40,806 bases of DNA from an uncultured Prochlorococcus sp. GTDB taxonomy: Bacteria; Cyanobacteriota; Cyanobacteriia; PCC-6307; Cyanobiaceae. The notes beneath the pieces are model-generated. The model was given only the letters and a program-made list of their open reading frames with translations. It ran no database searches and was not told the DNA's origin. A program made the position numbers and the translations under genes. This document shows positions 9,568 to 17,785 of this stretch, piece after piece (the first letter of the stretch is position 1; every line of letters begins with the position of its first letter). The stretch is from contig CACOCT010000007.1 of NCBI GenBank assembly GCA_902625845.1, positions 1 to 40,806 on the forward strand, in the 5' to 3' direction.

Positions 9568-9779
9568 ATATCAACTTTTTCTAGTTTATCAATATCGATT
9601 AAAAAGTTTCCCCTTCTAAACTTAACTTCAACAGTTTCAGGAGATTTTATGGAAAGAATTTCTCCAATTTCATCAATTGCGACTAAATCTGGTGGTCTAA
9701 GCATAGGCATGTTTTCAGAAGTTTTTAAATAAGGAAGAGGAGCAATTAATTTAACTTTTTGATTAATTTTAAAATTCAT
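9564..9779 (-). CDS. sipA: SipA-like regulator (NblS-interacting protein, DUF3148)
   Basis: The 71-residue protein resembles SipA, a small SH3-like beta-barrel protein that binds the cyanobacterial histidine kinase NblS (Hik33), which is involved in high-light and stress responses. The family signature is clear: KVKLIAPLPYLKTSENMPML, directly followed by RPPDLV, then a GEILS turn and a C-terminal VEVKFRRGNFLIDIDKLEKV strand pair. The length is typical. The gene is convergent with the M16 pair, overlapping by four bases, and lies 138 bases upstream of the divergent ftsH gene. The function is by homology from memory. Confidence 0.85.
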   Translation of the reverse strand: MNFKINQKVKLIAPLPYLKTSENMPMLRPPDLVAIDEIGEILSIKSPETVEVKFRRGNFLIDIDKLEKVDI

Positions 9780-9845
9780 TTATTGATTAAAAAATTTTTC
9801 TTGAGTGATACAGGTTGAAAACATTAAATTTCTAAAACTTTAAAA

Positions 9846-9870
9846 TTCGTTGGAAGTAAAAATCAACGAA
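9846..9870. promoter_or_regulatory. 7-bp inverted repeat upstream of ftsH
   Basis: TTCGTTG (9846-9852) and CAACGAA (9864-9870) are exact inverted copies separated by 11 bases, about 48 bases before the ftsH start in the ftsH/sipA intergenic region. It could be a transcription-factor operator or a leader hairpin for ftsH. No known cyanobacterial regulator site is recognised in it. Confidence 0.35.
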
Positions 9871-9917
9871 ATCATCACTTTCATTCTAGAATATATTAAT
9901 AATTTGAAATTTGTAAA

Positions 9918-11831
9918 ATGAATCCAAAATTAAAAACAATATTTCTATGGTCATTACCAATAATTCTAATTATAGGTTTATCTTGGCAACTCCTATCTAG
10001 TAACAATATTGATTCTCTTAAATCAAATGGGACTACAGTTGCTCCAAAAAATACTGCAGTTGCGAGAATGAGTTACGGAAGATTTCTTGATTATATAAAT
10101 GCTGGAAGAGTTACTTCTGTTGATATTTACGATGGAGGGCGTAATGCAGTTGTTGAAACAGTGGATTCAGATCTCGATAATAAAGTTCAACGTCTTAGAG
10201 TTGATTTACCTGGTTTAACTCCAGAATTAATAAATAATTTAAAATCAGAAGGAATAAGTTTCGATGTTCATCCCATTAAATCCGCGCCTCCAGCACTAGG
10301 AATTTTAGGGAATTTATTCTTTCCTATTTTGTTAATTGGAGGTTTAATATTACTTGCAAGGAGATCAAATGGTATGCCAGGAGGACCTGGTCAAGCAATG
10401 CAATTTGGTAAAACTAAGGCTAGATTTGCAATGGAAGCCGATACAGGTGTTGTCTTTGATGACGTCGCTGGAGTAAATGAAGCGAAACAAGATCTAGAAG
10501 AAGTTGTAACATTCTTGAAAAAACCTGAAAAATTTACTTCTGTTGGAGCGAAAATTCCTAAAGGTGTTCTTTTGGTTGGCCCTCCAGGAACGGGTAAAAC
10601 ATTGCTAGCAAAAGCAATTGCTGGAGAAGCAGGTGTTCCCTTCTTTTCACTATCTGGTTCTGAATTTGTTGAGATGTTTGTTGGGGTTGGTGCTAGTAGA
10701 GTTAGAGATTTATTCAAAAGAGCAAAAGAAAATAGTCCCTGCCTTATTTTCATAGATGAAATTGATGCTGTTGGTAGACAAAGAGGTGCTGGAATAGGTG
10801 GAGGTAATGACGAAAGAGAACAAACTCTCAACCAATTACTTACAGAGATGGATGGATTTGAAGGTAATAGTGGAATAATAATTATTGCAGCCACCAATAG
10901 ACCAGATGTTTTAGATTCTGCCTTAATGAGACCTGGCAGATTTGACAGACAAGTTACAGTTGATGCTCCAGATATTAAAGGTAGATTATCTATACTCCAG
11001 GTTCATTCTAGAAACAAAAAACTAGACGAAAATCTTACCCTAGAAAGTATTGCCAGAAGAACCCCAGGTTTTACAGGTGCCGATTTAGCAAATCTACTCA
11101 ATGAGGCCGCTATATTAACAGCAAGAAGAAGAAAAGATTCTATAAGCATTTCTGAGATTGATGATTCCGTTGATAGGATTATTGCAGGAATGGAAGGTTC
11201 TCCTCTTACAGATGGCAGGAGTAAAAGGTTAATAGCCTACCATGAGGTTGGACATGCAATTATTGGTTCATTAGTAAAAGCACACGATCCAGTTCAAAAA
11301 GTTACTGTAATTCCAAGAGGTCAAGCAAAAGGACTAACTTGGTTTACACCTGATGATGAGCAATCATTAATAAGTAGAGCGCAACTTAAAGCAAGAATAA
11401 TGGGAGCTTTAGGAGGTAGAGCAGCAGAAGATGTTGTATTTGGAGAAGGTGAAATTACTACTGGCGCAGGGGGAGATTTTCAACAAGTTGCTTCCATGGC
11501 AAGACAAATGGTCACTAGATTTGGGATGAGTAATTTAGGACCAATTGCCTTAGAAGGAGGTAATCAGGAAGTTTTTGTAGGCAGAGATTTAATGACAAGA
11601 AGTGAGGTTTCTGATTCTATCTCAAGGCAAATTGATGAGAGTATCAGAGTCATGGTTAAAGCATGTTATAAAGAAACTTATGATTTAATAAGTAATAATA
11701 GAGAAGCAATGGATAAATTAGTAGAATTGTTAATTGAGAAGGAAACTATGGATGGTGAAGAATTCGTACAAATTTTGTCTGAATATACTTCAATACCTGA
11801 AAAAGTTAGAACTCCTCAGTTATTAAATTAA
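9918..11831 (+). CDS. ftsH: ATP-dependent zinc metalloprotease FtsH
   Basis: FtsH is a membrane-anchored AAA+ protease that removes damaged or unassembled membrane proteins; in cyanobacteria this includes photodamaged D1. The 637-residue protein has a first membrane helix (residues 8-26), a lumen/periplasm-facing domain, and a second helix (about 127-147). The AAA module has Walker A GPPGTGKT (221-228), Walker B LIFIDE (276-281) and the second region of homology ([20 protein letters not shown]). The zinc motif HEVGH is at 442-446, with the third ligand region TGAGGDFQQ downstream. Length and domain order are standard. Its neighbours thf1 and clpP make this a proteostasis block. Which FtsH paralogue it is cannot be fixed here. 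Confidence 0.97.
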   Translation: MNPKLKTIFLWSLPIILIIGLSWQLLSSNNIDSLKSNGTTVAPKNTAVARMSYGRFLDYINAGRVTSVDIYDGGRNAVVETVDSDLDNKVQRLRVDLPGLTPELINNLKSEGISFDVHPIKSAPPALGILGNLFFPILLIGGLILLARRSNGMPGGPGQAMQFGKTKARFAMEADTGVVFDDVAGVNEAKQDLEEVVTFLKKPEKFTSVGAKIPKGVLLVGPPGTGKTLLAKAIAGEAGVPFFSLSGSEFVEMFVGVGASRVRDLFKRAKENSPCLIFIDEIDAVGRQRGAGIGGGNDEREQTLNQLLTEMDGFEGNSGIIIIAATNRPDVLDSALMRPGRFDRQVTVDAPDIKGRLSILQVHSRNKKLDENLTLESIARRTPGFTGADLANLLNEAAILTARRRKDSISISEIDDSVDRIIAGMEGSPLTDGRSKRLIAYHEVGHAIIGSLVKAHDPVQKVTVIPRGQAKGLTWFTPDDEQSLISRAQLKARIMGALGGRAAEDVVFGEGEITTGAGGDFQQVASMARQMVTRFGMSNLGPIALEGGNQEVFVGRDLMTRSEVSDSISRQIDESIRVMVKACYKETYDLISNNREAMDKLVELLIEKETMDGEEFVQILSEYTSIPEKVRTPQLLN

Positions 11832-11832
11832 T

Positions 11833-12423
11833 TTAACTTCCTGCTACAGGTTTCTTGTTAAGAACTAAATCAATTAATCCATAATTAACAGCCTCTTGAG
11901 GAGACATATAAAAATCTCTATCGGTATCTTCCTTGACTTTATTAAGATCTTGCCCAGTTCTTTCAGACAGCTCAATATTTAACCTTTCCTTTAAAAATAA
12001 AATCTCATCAGCTTGTATTCTTATATCACTAGCTTGACCTCTTGCTCCCCCCAGAGGTTGATGAATCATAATTCTAGAATGTCTTAAACTACTTCTTTTG
12101 CCTTTTGTACCTGCAGCCAATAAAAATGCACCCATACTTGCCGCTAATCCAACACAGACAGTATGTATATCAGGCTTAACATGTTGCATTGTGTCAAAAA
12201 TACCTAAGCCATCATACACAGATCCACCTGGTGAATTTATGTACATATAGATATCTTTTTCAGGATCTTCTGCCTCTAGAAAAAGTAATTGAGCAACTAT
12301 TCTATTAGCAGTATCACTAGTTACTGGTTCTCCTAAGAATATTATTCTTTCCCTTAATAATCGTGAGTAAATGTCAAATACCCTTTCAGTTCCACCAGAC
12401 TCTTCAAGTACAAGAGGTATCAT
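11833..12423 (-). CDS. clpP: ATP-dependent Clp protease proteolytic subunit
   Basis: This is the serine peptidase subunit of the Clp barrel. The catalytic triad is intact: Ser96 in GLAASMGAF, His121 in MIHQPLGG, and Asp170 in [10 protein letters not shown]. The 196-residue length is standard. Cyanobacteria have several ClpP/ClpR paralogues. As far as I recall, ClpP2 usually pairs with clpX and ClpP3 with clpR, so a stand-alone copy such as this is more like ClpP1, but this is not proven. It ends one base from the convergent ftsH stop and is divergent from thf1, with a short shared promoter region. Confidence 0.96.
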   Translation of the reverse strand: MIPLVLEESGGTERVFDIYSRLLRERIIFLGEPVTSDTANRIVAQLLFLEAEDPEKDIYMYINSPGGSVYDGLGIFDTMQHVKPDIHTVCVGLAASMGAFLLAAGTKGKRSSLRHSRIMIHQPLGGARGQASDIRIQADEILFLKERLNIELSERTGQDLNKVKEDTDRDFYMSPQEAVNYGLIDLVLNKKPVAGS

Positions 12424-12503
12424 AATAATGTTTATTAGTTTATTAGATCTTAACGATATTGAGTCAACTTACGCTAAGGTTATTAAGGTTTACATATAAA
12501 AAA

Positions 12504-13127
12504 TTGAAAGAAAATTTAACTGTTTCTGATAGCAAGACCTTATTTCATGATCAATTTCCTTTCGTAATTCCAGGCTTGTACAAACGTATTGTTGATGAAA
12601 TGCTAGTAGAACTGAACCTTTTAAATCATCAAAGTGAATTCACTTTAGATTGTTATTTCTGTGTAGGTTTAACAGAAATTTTTAATGAGTTAACAAAAGA
12701 TTATGAACCCCAGGAACACTTAAAGAACCTCTTTAGCGCTCTTTGCAAGTCAACAAATTTCAAAGATGATGAAATTATTGAGATTTCTAATACAACAATT
12801 AATGAGCACAAAAATAAAAGATTAGAAGAAATCTTTAATTTAGTGATTGAAAAAAGCTCTAAGAAAACTTATTATTCAAGGATTTTGATGTTAGGTATTT
12901 ACAAAATATTGACTAAAGCAAATGATTTCAAGGATAATGAAGATATTACAAAAATTAAAATAATATCGCAACTTTCCGAAAAATTAGAATTACCCCTATC
13001 GAGAGCTGAAAAAGATATAAGCATATATAAGAATAGTATTAAAAGGATAACTCAAGCTAAGGAACTTCTGAAAGAAACGGTATTAGCTGATAGAAAGAAA
13101 AGAGAGGAAAAAAATCAGAAGAATTGA
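12504..13127 (+). CDS. thf1: Thf1/Psb29, photosystem II biogenesis protein
   Basis: Thf1 (Psb29) is needed for normal photosystem II assembly and repair and for thylakoid FtsH stability. The family core is visible: TVSDSKTLFH near the N-terminus, then PGLYKRIVDEMLVELNLL and FCVGLTEIFNELTKDYEP, and a Lys/Glu-rich helical C-terminus. There is no ATG. A TTG at 12504 yields MKENLTVSDSK, matching where relatives begin, so I chose it. A TTG at 12459 would add 15 residues. The adjacent ftsH is a known functional partner. It is divergent from clpP. Confidence 0.9.
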   Translation: MKENLTVSDSKTLFHDQFPFVIPGLYKRIVDEMLVELNLLNHQSEFTLDCYFCVGLTEIFNELTKDYEPQEHLKNLFSALCKSTNFKDDEIIEISNTTINEHKNKRLEEIFNLVIEKSSKKTYYSRILMLGIYKILTKANDFKDNEDITKIKIISQLSEKLELPLSRAEKDISIYKNSIKRITQAKELLKETVLADRKKREEKNQKN

Positions 13128-13289
13128 TTATTGATCAACTCTTCTTTTATCCTTCCAAGAAACAAAAGATATATATATTACTGCAAGAGTGATGAAAATG
13201 AGTAATGAAAACGAACTTACAATTAGAAATCTATTAAGATTTTCTTCATTTAAATAATCTGAAATTGAATTAAATATCAATTGAACCAT
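13128..13289 (-). CDS. small single-pass membrane protein after petN
   Basis: A frame downstream of petN encodes about 53 residues starting [20 protein letters not shown], with one strong membrane helix (about residues 24-43, [18 protein letters not shown]) and a charged tail [10 protein letters not shown]. The frame is open further up to 13319, but upstream starts lie deep inside petN, so the ATG at 13289, which overlaps petN by 20 bases, is the most economical choice. It ends directly against the convergent thf1 stop. The family is not recognised; the petN link hints at a thylakoid location. Confidence 0.6.
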   Translation of the reverse strand: MVQLIFNSISDYLNEENLNRFLIVSSFSLLIFITLAVIYISFVSWKDKRRVDQ

Positions 13290-13371
13290 CACCATTTCTA
13301 CCCCATACAACCATTGCAATAGAGAATGTAAATATTGCTGCTAATGCAGCCCAACCTAATTCAAAAATCAT
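13270..13371 (-). CDS. petN: cytochrome b6f complex subunit PetN
   Basis: A 33-residue ORF reads [20 protein letters not shown], followed by [13 protein letters not shown]. This is the PetN (subunit VIII) sequence type: one membrane helix beginning with a hydrophobic FELGWAA and ending at VVWGRNG. PetN is required for assembly of the b6f complex, which moves electrons from plastoquinol to plastocyanin. The gene is short enough to be missed by standard ORF cut-offs. Its 3' end overlaps a small membrane ORF on the same strand. Confidence 0.95.
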   Translation of the reverse strand: MIFELGWAALAAIFTFSIAMVVWGRNGDGSIDI

Positions 13372-13513
13372 TTTTAACTATTATTTATTTTAAATATACC
13401 AAAAGTATCTTTCTAAAATAATAATCTTTCAATTTTGTTAGAAATAAAGAGAACTAATACCATCTCATAAAAACACTTTATTTCATTTATTATATTAAAA
13501 AATCATAATAGCT

Positions 13514-13792
13514 TTGGGAAGAGTTGTAATTACACATAGTACTTATATTGAAGGACTTATACCAATTTTAAAGAAATTAGCCTCCAATGAAAGAATTAAA
13601 ACAGTTACTCCAGCAATTATTACAAAAGTTAGAGGTAGATCATCCAAATTAATTATTAGGGTTTCAGTAATAACGATAGGTGGATATAAAGCTATTGCAA
13701 GAAAAGGACAATCTGCGCAAGAAATATTCATAACAACTGATATGAATATTGATGAATTAAGATATATTTTGAATAGATATTGTTCTAAATAG
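13514..13792 (+). CDS. DUF2103-family protein
   Basis: A 92-residue protein from a TTG start reads MGRVVITHSTYIEGLIPILK, continuing through VTPAIITKVRGRSSKLIIRV and GGYKAIARKGQSAQEIFITT. This pattern (HSTYI.GL.P.L, TV.P, KVRG, GYK.IAR.G...QE.FI.T) matches the cyanobacterial DUF2103 family, small basic proteins of unknown function sometimes described as predicted metal-binding. There is no signal peptide or membrane segment. It precedes a small secreted protein by 4 bases and may share its message. No ATG is available near the N-terminus. Confidence 0.75.
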   Translation: MGRVVITHSTYIEGLIPILKKLASNERIKTVTPAIITKVRGRSSKLIIRVSVITIGGYKAIARKGQSAQEIFITTDMNIDELRYILNRYCSK

Positions 13793-13796
13793 GATT

Positions 13797-14006
13797 ATGA
13801 AATTATTTTTCAAAACATTCTCACTATTTTTACTATCATTATTATTGACATTAGAAAGTTATTCAATATCAAATTCTCAAATTTTTAAGATATGTAAAAA
13901 AACAAGAAGAGAAAAAGCATGTATTAAAAGATTAAAGCTAAACAGAGAATTAATTAAGAGGGGGAAACCAATAGAGATTCCTGTTTATCCATATAAATAT
14001 AAGTAA
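13797..14006 (+). CDS. small secreted hypothetical protein
   Basis: The 69-residue product begins with a signal-peptide-like segment (MKLFFKTFSLFLLSLLLTLE, cleavage probably near SYSIS). The mature part is very basic with two Cys (FKICKKTRREKACIKRLKLN) and ends PVYPYKYK. The two cysteines ten residues apart could form a disulphide in the periplasm or lumen. It starts 4 bases after the DUF2103 gene. The family is not recognised. Confidence 0.65.
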   Translation: MKLFFKTFSLFLLSLLLTLESYSISNSQIFKICKKTRREKACIKRLKLNRELIKRGKPIEIPVYPYKYK

Positions 14007-14008
14007 AT

Positions 14009-14278
14009 TTAAATCTCATATTCCGATTCAAATTTAGAAATTCCATCTTGAAACTTTTTATTTAGTAATTCCGAATTTTCATTAAATCCTAATGCTTCAT
14101 AATCACCACTTAGTGATTCAAATAAGTTAACTACTTCTCCAAAAGCAGACATATATTCTTTTTGAATATCTTCATCGTTAATATCATAGATTTTAGCAAG
14201 TATTAATTCTATCCTTTTTTTTGCTGAATAAATAATTCTTTCAAAATTCTTATCTAATTTTCTTCTTTTTTTTGGCAT
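14009..14278 (-). CDS. hypothetical protein, helical and charged (89 aa)
   Basis: An 89-residue soluble protein starts MPKKRRKLDKNFERIIYSAK and is mostly helix-forming, with a basic N-terminus and an acidic C-terminus ending FQDGISKFESEYEI. There are no Cys, no membrane segment and no known motif. It is convergent with the secreted protein gene, whose stop lies 2 bases away. Its composition is like a real picocyanobacterial protein rather than a shadow, because no other frame here is coding. Function unknown. Confidence 0.6.
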   Translation of the reverse strand: MPKKRRKLDKNFERIIYSAKKRIELILAKIYDINDEDIQKEYMSAFGEVVNLFESLSGDYEALGFNENSELLNKKFQDGISKFESEYEI

Positions 14279-14411
14279 AATATCTAATATTAAACGTATA
14301 AATCTTAGAATAATAAATTTTCTAATATAATTAGATCAAAACTTAAAAAATAAAAATATAGTTTTCAAATCAAAATAAAACTATTATATTCCATATAAAT
14401 AAATACTTTGC

Positions 14412-14831
14412 ATGGAAAAAAGGAATTTAAATAATGAAGAAGAAGTAAAGAAATCTACTTTTGAAGAAAGAAAAAAAAGAAATTCTTCAAAATCCAATCA
14501 GATAGATCAGAAAAGATTGCCTTGGTGGGTTGAATTATTATTTGTTCAAATTGGACTACCAGATAAATGGCTAATTAAAATTTTACAAACAAAAAAAAAT
14601 ACACATAATTTTTACAACGATAAGAAAAAATTTATATTTTTGATATTTCTATTTTTATTTACTTTGGGATATTTTCAACCAATAATTAGAGATTCAAACT
14701 CAAAACTGAAATGTCAAAAAACAGCCTTTAATTTCATAAAAGATATTAATCGTTTTAAAAGTGAAAATCTTAAAACTTTAGAAATGCTAAGCGTAAACTT
14801 TTGTAATGGGGGCAATGAAATAGAATATTAA
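14412..14831 (+). CDS. hypothetical single-pass membrane protein
   Basis: A 139-residue protein has a charged, disordered-looking N-terminus (MEKRNLNNEEEVKKSTFEER), a WWVELLFVQIGLPDKW amphipathic segment (about residues 38-53), one membrane helix (about 74-90, FIFLIFLFLFTLGYFQP), and a C-terminal domain with two Cys (KLKCQKTAFNF and VNFCNGG). The WW...GLPDKW element suggests an interfacial helix. Family not recognised. The gene is isolated by about 100-130 bases on either side. Confidence 0.6.
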   Translation: MEKRNLNNEEEVKKSTFEERKKRNSSKSNQIDQKRLPWWVELLFVQIGLPDKWLIKILQTKKNTHNFYNDKKKFIFLIFLFLFTLGYFQPIIRDSNSKLKCQKTAFNFIKDINRFKSENLKTLEMLSVNFCNGGNEIEY

Positions 14832-14933
14832 GATAATCTAAATTATTTAAGAAGCTAATAATAAAGCTATGGCTTCAAATAATATATAATTAACAATAAT
14901 TAAAGTGAATTTCAGAAAGGTATTAAACTATTT

Positions 14934-15110
14934 ATGACTGACATTAATAATAAAAAAGAAGACATTAAAATGCATTTAAAAGATCTAAGATCAGATCTTA
15001 AAAGGATGCATTTGGCAGTTACCGAAGAATTGATTTTACCTGAACCAGATGAAGTCAAAGCTCTTATGAGTAAAATGGATTTACTGCTAAATGCAATAGA
15101 AAATAATTGA
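14934..15110 (+). CDS. small hypothetical protein, paralogue of the 17786-17992 product
   Basis: A 58-residue ORF with an ATG at 14934 contains HLKDLRSDLKRMHLAVTEEL, then ILPEPDEVKALMSKMDLLL. The minus-strand protein encoded at 17786-17992 has HLRYIRLELRDMHQMLLKEG, then LLPDPGEAREVHAQLDALHQ. The shared pattern HL..(I/L)R..L..MH......E.(I/L)LP(D/E)P.E......D.L indicates one family of short two-helix proteins with a Pro-containing turn. Function unknown. It ends 10 bases before the following lipoprotein gene and may be co-transcribed with it. Confidence 0.7.
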   Translation: MTDINNKKEDIKMHLKDLRSDLKRMHLAVTEELILPEPDEVKALMSKMDLLLNAIENN

Positions 15111-15120
15111 TTTATTAAAA

Positions 15121-15486
15121 ATGAAAAAATTTTTAAAAACATTAAATATTTTTTTTATATTAATTTTCCTCTCAAGTTGTAATGGAGAATTTAATTTAAA
15201 TAAATCAAATAAGAATAATGATAGATTAAATAATTCTCAGAAAATAAATTCTCAGAAAATTAATACTAAAGATAAATTAGAAATTATTATTTCCTGCAAT
15301 GAAGAAAGTATTGAGAAATATCTCAAAGATGGTTGGAAAATCAAGAAAAAGAAATCCAAAGAAAAGGTTTGTACATGGAAATCTATACCTGCTAATAATA
15401 CATGCGATATTGAAAAAGATAAGGGATGTAAAATTATTAAACCTGATAGTTATGGCACTGAAACAATTTATTTATTAGAAAAATAA
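15121..15486 (+). CDS. hypothetical lipoprotein
   Basis: A 121-residue protein has a basic N-terminus, a hydrophobic core and a lipobox (FFILIFLSSCNG, lipidated Cys at about residue 20). The mature part starts with a long Asn/Ser/Lys-rich linker, including a duplicated NSQKI element. A small domain follows with four further Cys (IISCNEES, KVCTWKS, NTCDIEKDKGC), which could pair in two disulphides. No known family is recognised. It lies in a run of small same-strand genes between 14.4 and 15.8 kb. Confidence 0.65.
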   Translation: MKKFLKTLNIFFILIFLSSCNGEFNLNKSNKNNDRLNNSQKINSQKINTKDKLEIIISCNEESIEKYLKDGWKIKKKKSKEKVCTWKSIPANNTCDIEKDKGCKIIKPDSYGTETIYLLEK

Positions 15487-15499
15487 ATTTGTGATAATT

Positions 15500-15628
15500 A
15501 TGAAAAAAAAAGATGCTCAATTAATTAATTCTCTTTATGAAAAATTAAAACATTTCAAAAAAGAGGGTTTAACAATAACAAAGAAAGAAGTCGAAGACTT
15601 CTTCTATTTACTTATCAAGAAGAATTAA
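15500..15628 (+). CDS. very small hypothetical protein (42 aa)
   Basis: The ORF reads MKKKDAQLINSLYEKLKHFK, then KEGLTITKKEVEDFFYLLIK. It should form two charged amphipathic helices split by Gly-Leu-Thr. It begins 13 bases after the lipoprotein stop on the same strand. The helical periodicity and the clean start support a real gene, but a chance ORF cannot be excluded at this length. Confidence 0.45.
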   Translation: MKKKDAQLINSLYEKLKHFKKEGLTITKKEVEDFFYLLIKKN

Positions 15629-15690
15629 ATATTTTTTTGTAGTTGAATAACTTAGTATTATTAAAATAAATAAATTGTTATTAAAAATAA

Positions 15691-15777
15691 ATGTCAAATT
15701 TCTCGCCTTTAACCATTACCTTAATAATTTTATTTGTAATTAGTTTAATTGCGTTATTAAGAGCAACCTCTAAATAA
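15691..15777 (+). CDS. candidate 28-residue membrane protein
   Basis: The ORF from the ATG at 15691 reads MSNFSPLTITLIILFVISLI, then ALLRATSK. It is a single hydrophobic helix with a short polar start and a basic tail, the layout of the one-helix photosystem and b6f subunits. It does not match PsaM, PsbM, PetL, Ycf12 or other small subunits as I remember them. It lies 52 bases before the photolyase gene. Purely hydrophobic short ORFs can arise by chance in AT-rich DNA, so confidence is moderate. Confidence 0.45.
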   Translation: MSNFSPLTITLIILFVISLIALLRATSK

Positions 15778-15828
15778 TAACAAAATAAAATTTTATTTTT
15801 TAAAATAGTATATAAAGAAACAAAATAG

Positions 15829-17325
15829 ATGCATGAAATAAATATTTGTTGGTTTAAAAAAGATTTGAGAGTTGTAGATAATGAGGCATTATATGAATCT
15901 TCAAAACGTTACGATGTATTACCTATTTACATATTAGAGAAAGAAAAATGGCAACAACCTACTCACTCTTATAGGCAGTGGCAATTCTGTAAAGAGAGCC
16001 TTATTGATTTAAAAGAAGAACTTTATTTAATGGGCCAACCTCTAATAATAAGAATTGGAGATGTTATTGATATTTTTGAAGAGATAAAAAAAACTTTTAA
16101 AATAAAAGCAATTTATAGTCATCAAGAAACTGGTGATTTCTTATCTTATAAAAGGGATCAAAGAGTAAGAAAATGGTCAAAAGATAATAATATACTTTGG
16201 AAAGAGTATCTGCAATTTGGAGTTTTTAGAGGATCTTTAAAAAGAGACAAATGGGCTAATACTTATAAAAAACATTTTGAAAAAGAAATTATTAAAATTA
16301 CCAAAACTTTTAAAACACTGCCCTTCAAGGATGAGAATATACCATCCGATGATTATTTTGATTTTGAAAATGATAAATGTTATGGAAGATTCAAAGGAGG
16401 AAGAAAAGAGGGCCTCCAGAGATTACACTATTTTATAAAAAATGAGATACATTCATACGGTAAAAATATCTCAAGTCCTTCTAAATCTTATTTTAGTTGT
16501 TCGAGACTATCACCTTACATAACTATGGGTTGTCTATCACTTAAAGAGATCTTAAAAAAAACAAAACTCATAAAGACAAAAGATAGTAAAATGTTTACTA
16601 GTAGATTATTTTGGCATTGTCATTTCATTCAAAAATTAGAAACTGAGCCGGAACTAGAGTTTAAGGAATATCATCCTTACTTTGAAAATATTAGAGTAAA
16701 AAATGATTATTTTCTTGAAGCTTGGAGTGAAGGTAAGACTGGATATCCATTTTTAGACGCTTGCATGAGATCACTAAATCATAATGGTTGGATAAATTTC
16801 AGAATGAGAGCAATGTTAATGTCATTTGCCTCCTACAATCTTTGGATTCCTTGGCAAGAATCTGGAATAAAATTGGCTCAAAAGTTTATTGATTATGAGC
16901 CAGGAATTCATTGGAATCAATGTCAAATGCAATCTGGTACAACTTCAATAAATACGAATAGAATTTATAATCCAATTAAACAAGGAAAAGATCATGACCC
17001 AAAAGGAACGTTTATAAAACAATGGGTTCCAGAATTAAAAGATATTTCAGAAGATTTGATACACGAACCTTGGTTAATTAATAATTTTGATATTAATAAT
17101 TCTCAAACTTTAAATTATGTTAAACCAATAATTGATTTAAAACTGACCGCATTGAATGCTAGAAAATGTTTATTTCAAATATCTTCAAAAGAAGGTTACT
17201 GGAATATTTCTAAGATAATTTATGAAAAACATGGATCAAGAAAATCTACCTTCAAGAGGAAAGACAAAAAAATCGTGAAGAGAAAATCCTTAAATAAACA
17301 ATTTGAATTAGATTTAAATTTATAA
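15829..17325 (+). CDS. photolyase/cryptochrome-family flavoprotein
   Basis: A 498-residue protein has an N-terminal alpha/beta photolyase domain (ICWFKKDLRVVDNEAL at residues 5-20; YSHQETGD near 100) and a C-terminal FAD-binding helical domain. That domain contains GRFKGGRKEG (about 186-195), the SRLSPYITMGCLS segment, TGYPFLDACMRSL, WINFRMRAMLMSF and HWNQCQMQSGTT, followed by NRIYNPIKQGKDHDP. The expected activity is light-driven repair of UV-induced pyrimidine dimers. The segment around HWNQCQMQSGTT differs from the usual class I (WQWVAGTGTD-like) and DASH forms, so this is a distinct subfamily, and a sensor role is possible. The lysine-rich tail (about 470-490) may bind DNA. The gene stands alone among small hypotheticals. 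Confidence 0.9.
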   Translation: MHEINICWFKKDLRVVDNEALYESSKRYDVLPIYILEKEKWQQPTHSYRQWQFCKESLIDLKEELYLMGQPLIIRIGDVIDIFEEIKKTFKIKAIYSHQETGDFLSYKRDQRVRKWSKDNNILWKEYLQFGVFRGSLKRDKWANTYKKHFEKEIIKITKTFKTLPFKDENIPSDDYFDFENDKCYGRFKGGRKEGLQRLHYFIKNEIHSYGKNISSPSKSYFSCSRLSPYITMGCLSLKEILKKTKLIKTKDSKMFTSRLFWHCHFIQKLETEPELEFKEYHPYFENIRVKNDYFLEAWSEGKTGYPFLDACMRSLNHNGWINFRMRAMLMSFASYNLWIPWQESGIKLAQKFIDYEPGIHWNQCQMQSGTTSINTNRIYNPIKQGKDHDPKGTFIKQWVPELKDISEDLIHEPWLINNFDINNSQTLNYVKPIIDLKLTALNARKCLFQISSKEGYWNISKIIYEKHGSRKSTFKRKDKKIVKRKSLNKQFELDLNL

Positions 17326-17578
17326 AAAATTTATCAAAATTTATACATAAGATTAGTTTGGAAAATTTTAATTAAATTTCCCTAATATAATTTCTTAAAT
17401 TTTCAATAAAGTAATTTTTTCTATTACAAAAAATGTTTTAACTATCTGATAATAGAATAAAATTATACAAATAAGACTAGTAACATTATATTGAACATTA
17501 CTTATCATTTTCTGATCAAAAGTAACAAGCGATACTGAAGATTTCTATCTATATTTGTATTATAAAAATTTTATAGTT

Positions 17579-17782
17579 ATGTCTTACGAAGCAGGAAGTA
17601 AAGAGTGTAGAAATTTAATTGATGCTAAAGAAAGTTTACTTTCTGCAATGGAATCTCTTAGTGAAATTAAAGACACAGAAAATCTCCAACTACAAATAAA
17701 AGATATTTACAACACTTTAGAAAAGATGCATGATAATAGAAGAGATATAGAATCTACTACAAAAACATACAACATTAAATAG
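17579..17782 (+). CDS. small coiled-coil hypothetical protein
   Basis: From the ATG at 17579 this encodes 67 residues, starting MSYEAGSKECRNLIDAKESL and continuing with a heptad-like pattern (LLSAMESLSEIKDTENLQLQ). It should form one or two coiled-coil helices. The frame is open eight codons upstream, but only from a non-ATG start. It ends 3 bases from the convergent gene at 17786-17992. Family not recognised. Confidence 0.55.
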   Translation: MSYEAGSKECRNLIDAKESLLSAMESLSEIKDTENLQLQIKDIYNTLEKMHDNRRDIESTTKTYNIK

Positions 17783-17785
17783 TTT

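Noticed and set aside
10391-10897. 168-codon minus-strand ORF inside ftsH
   Set aside because: It is fully antisense to the well-conserved AAA domain of ftsH, and its product is a low-complexity Ser/Pro/Leu sequence.
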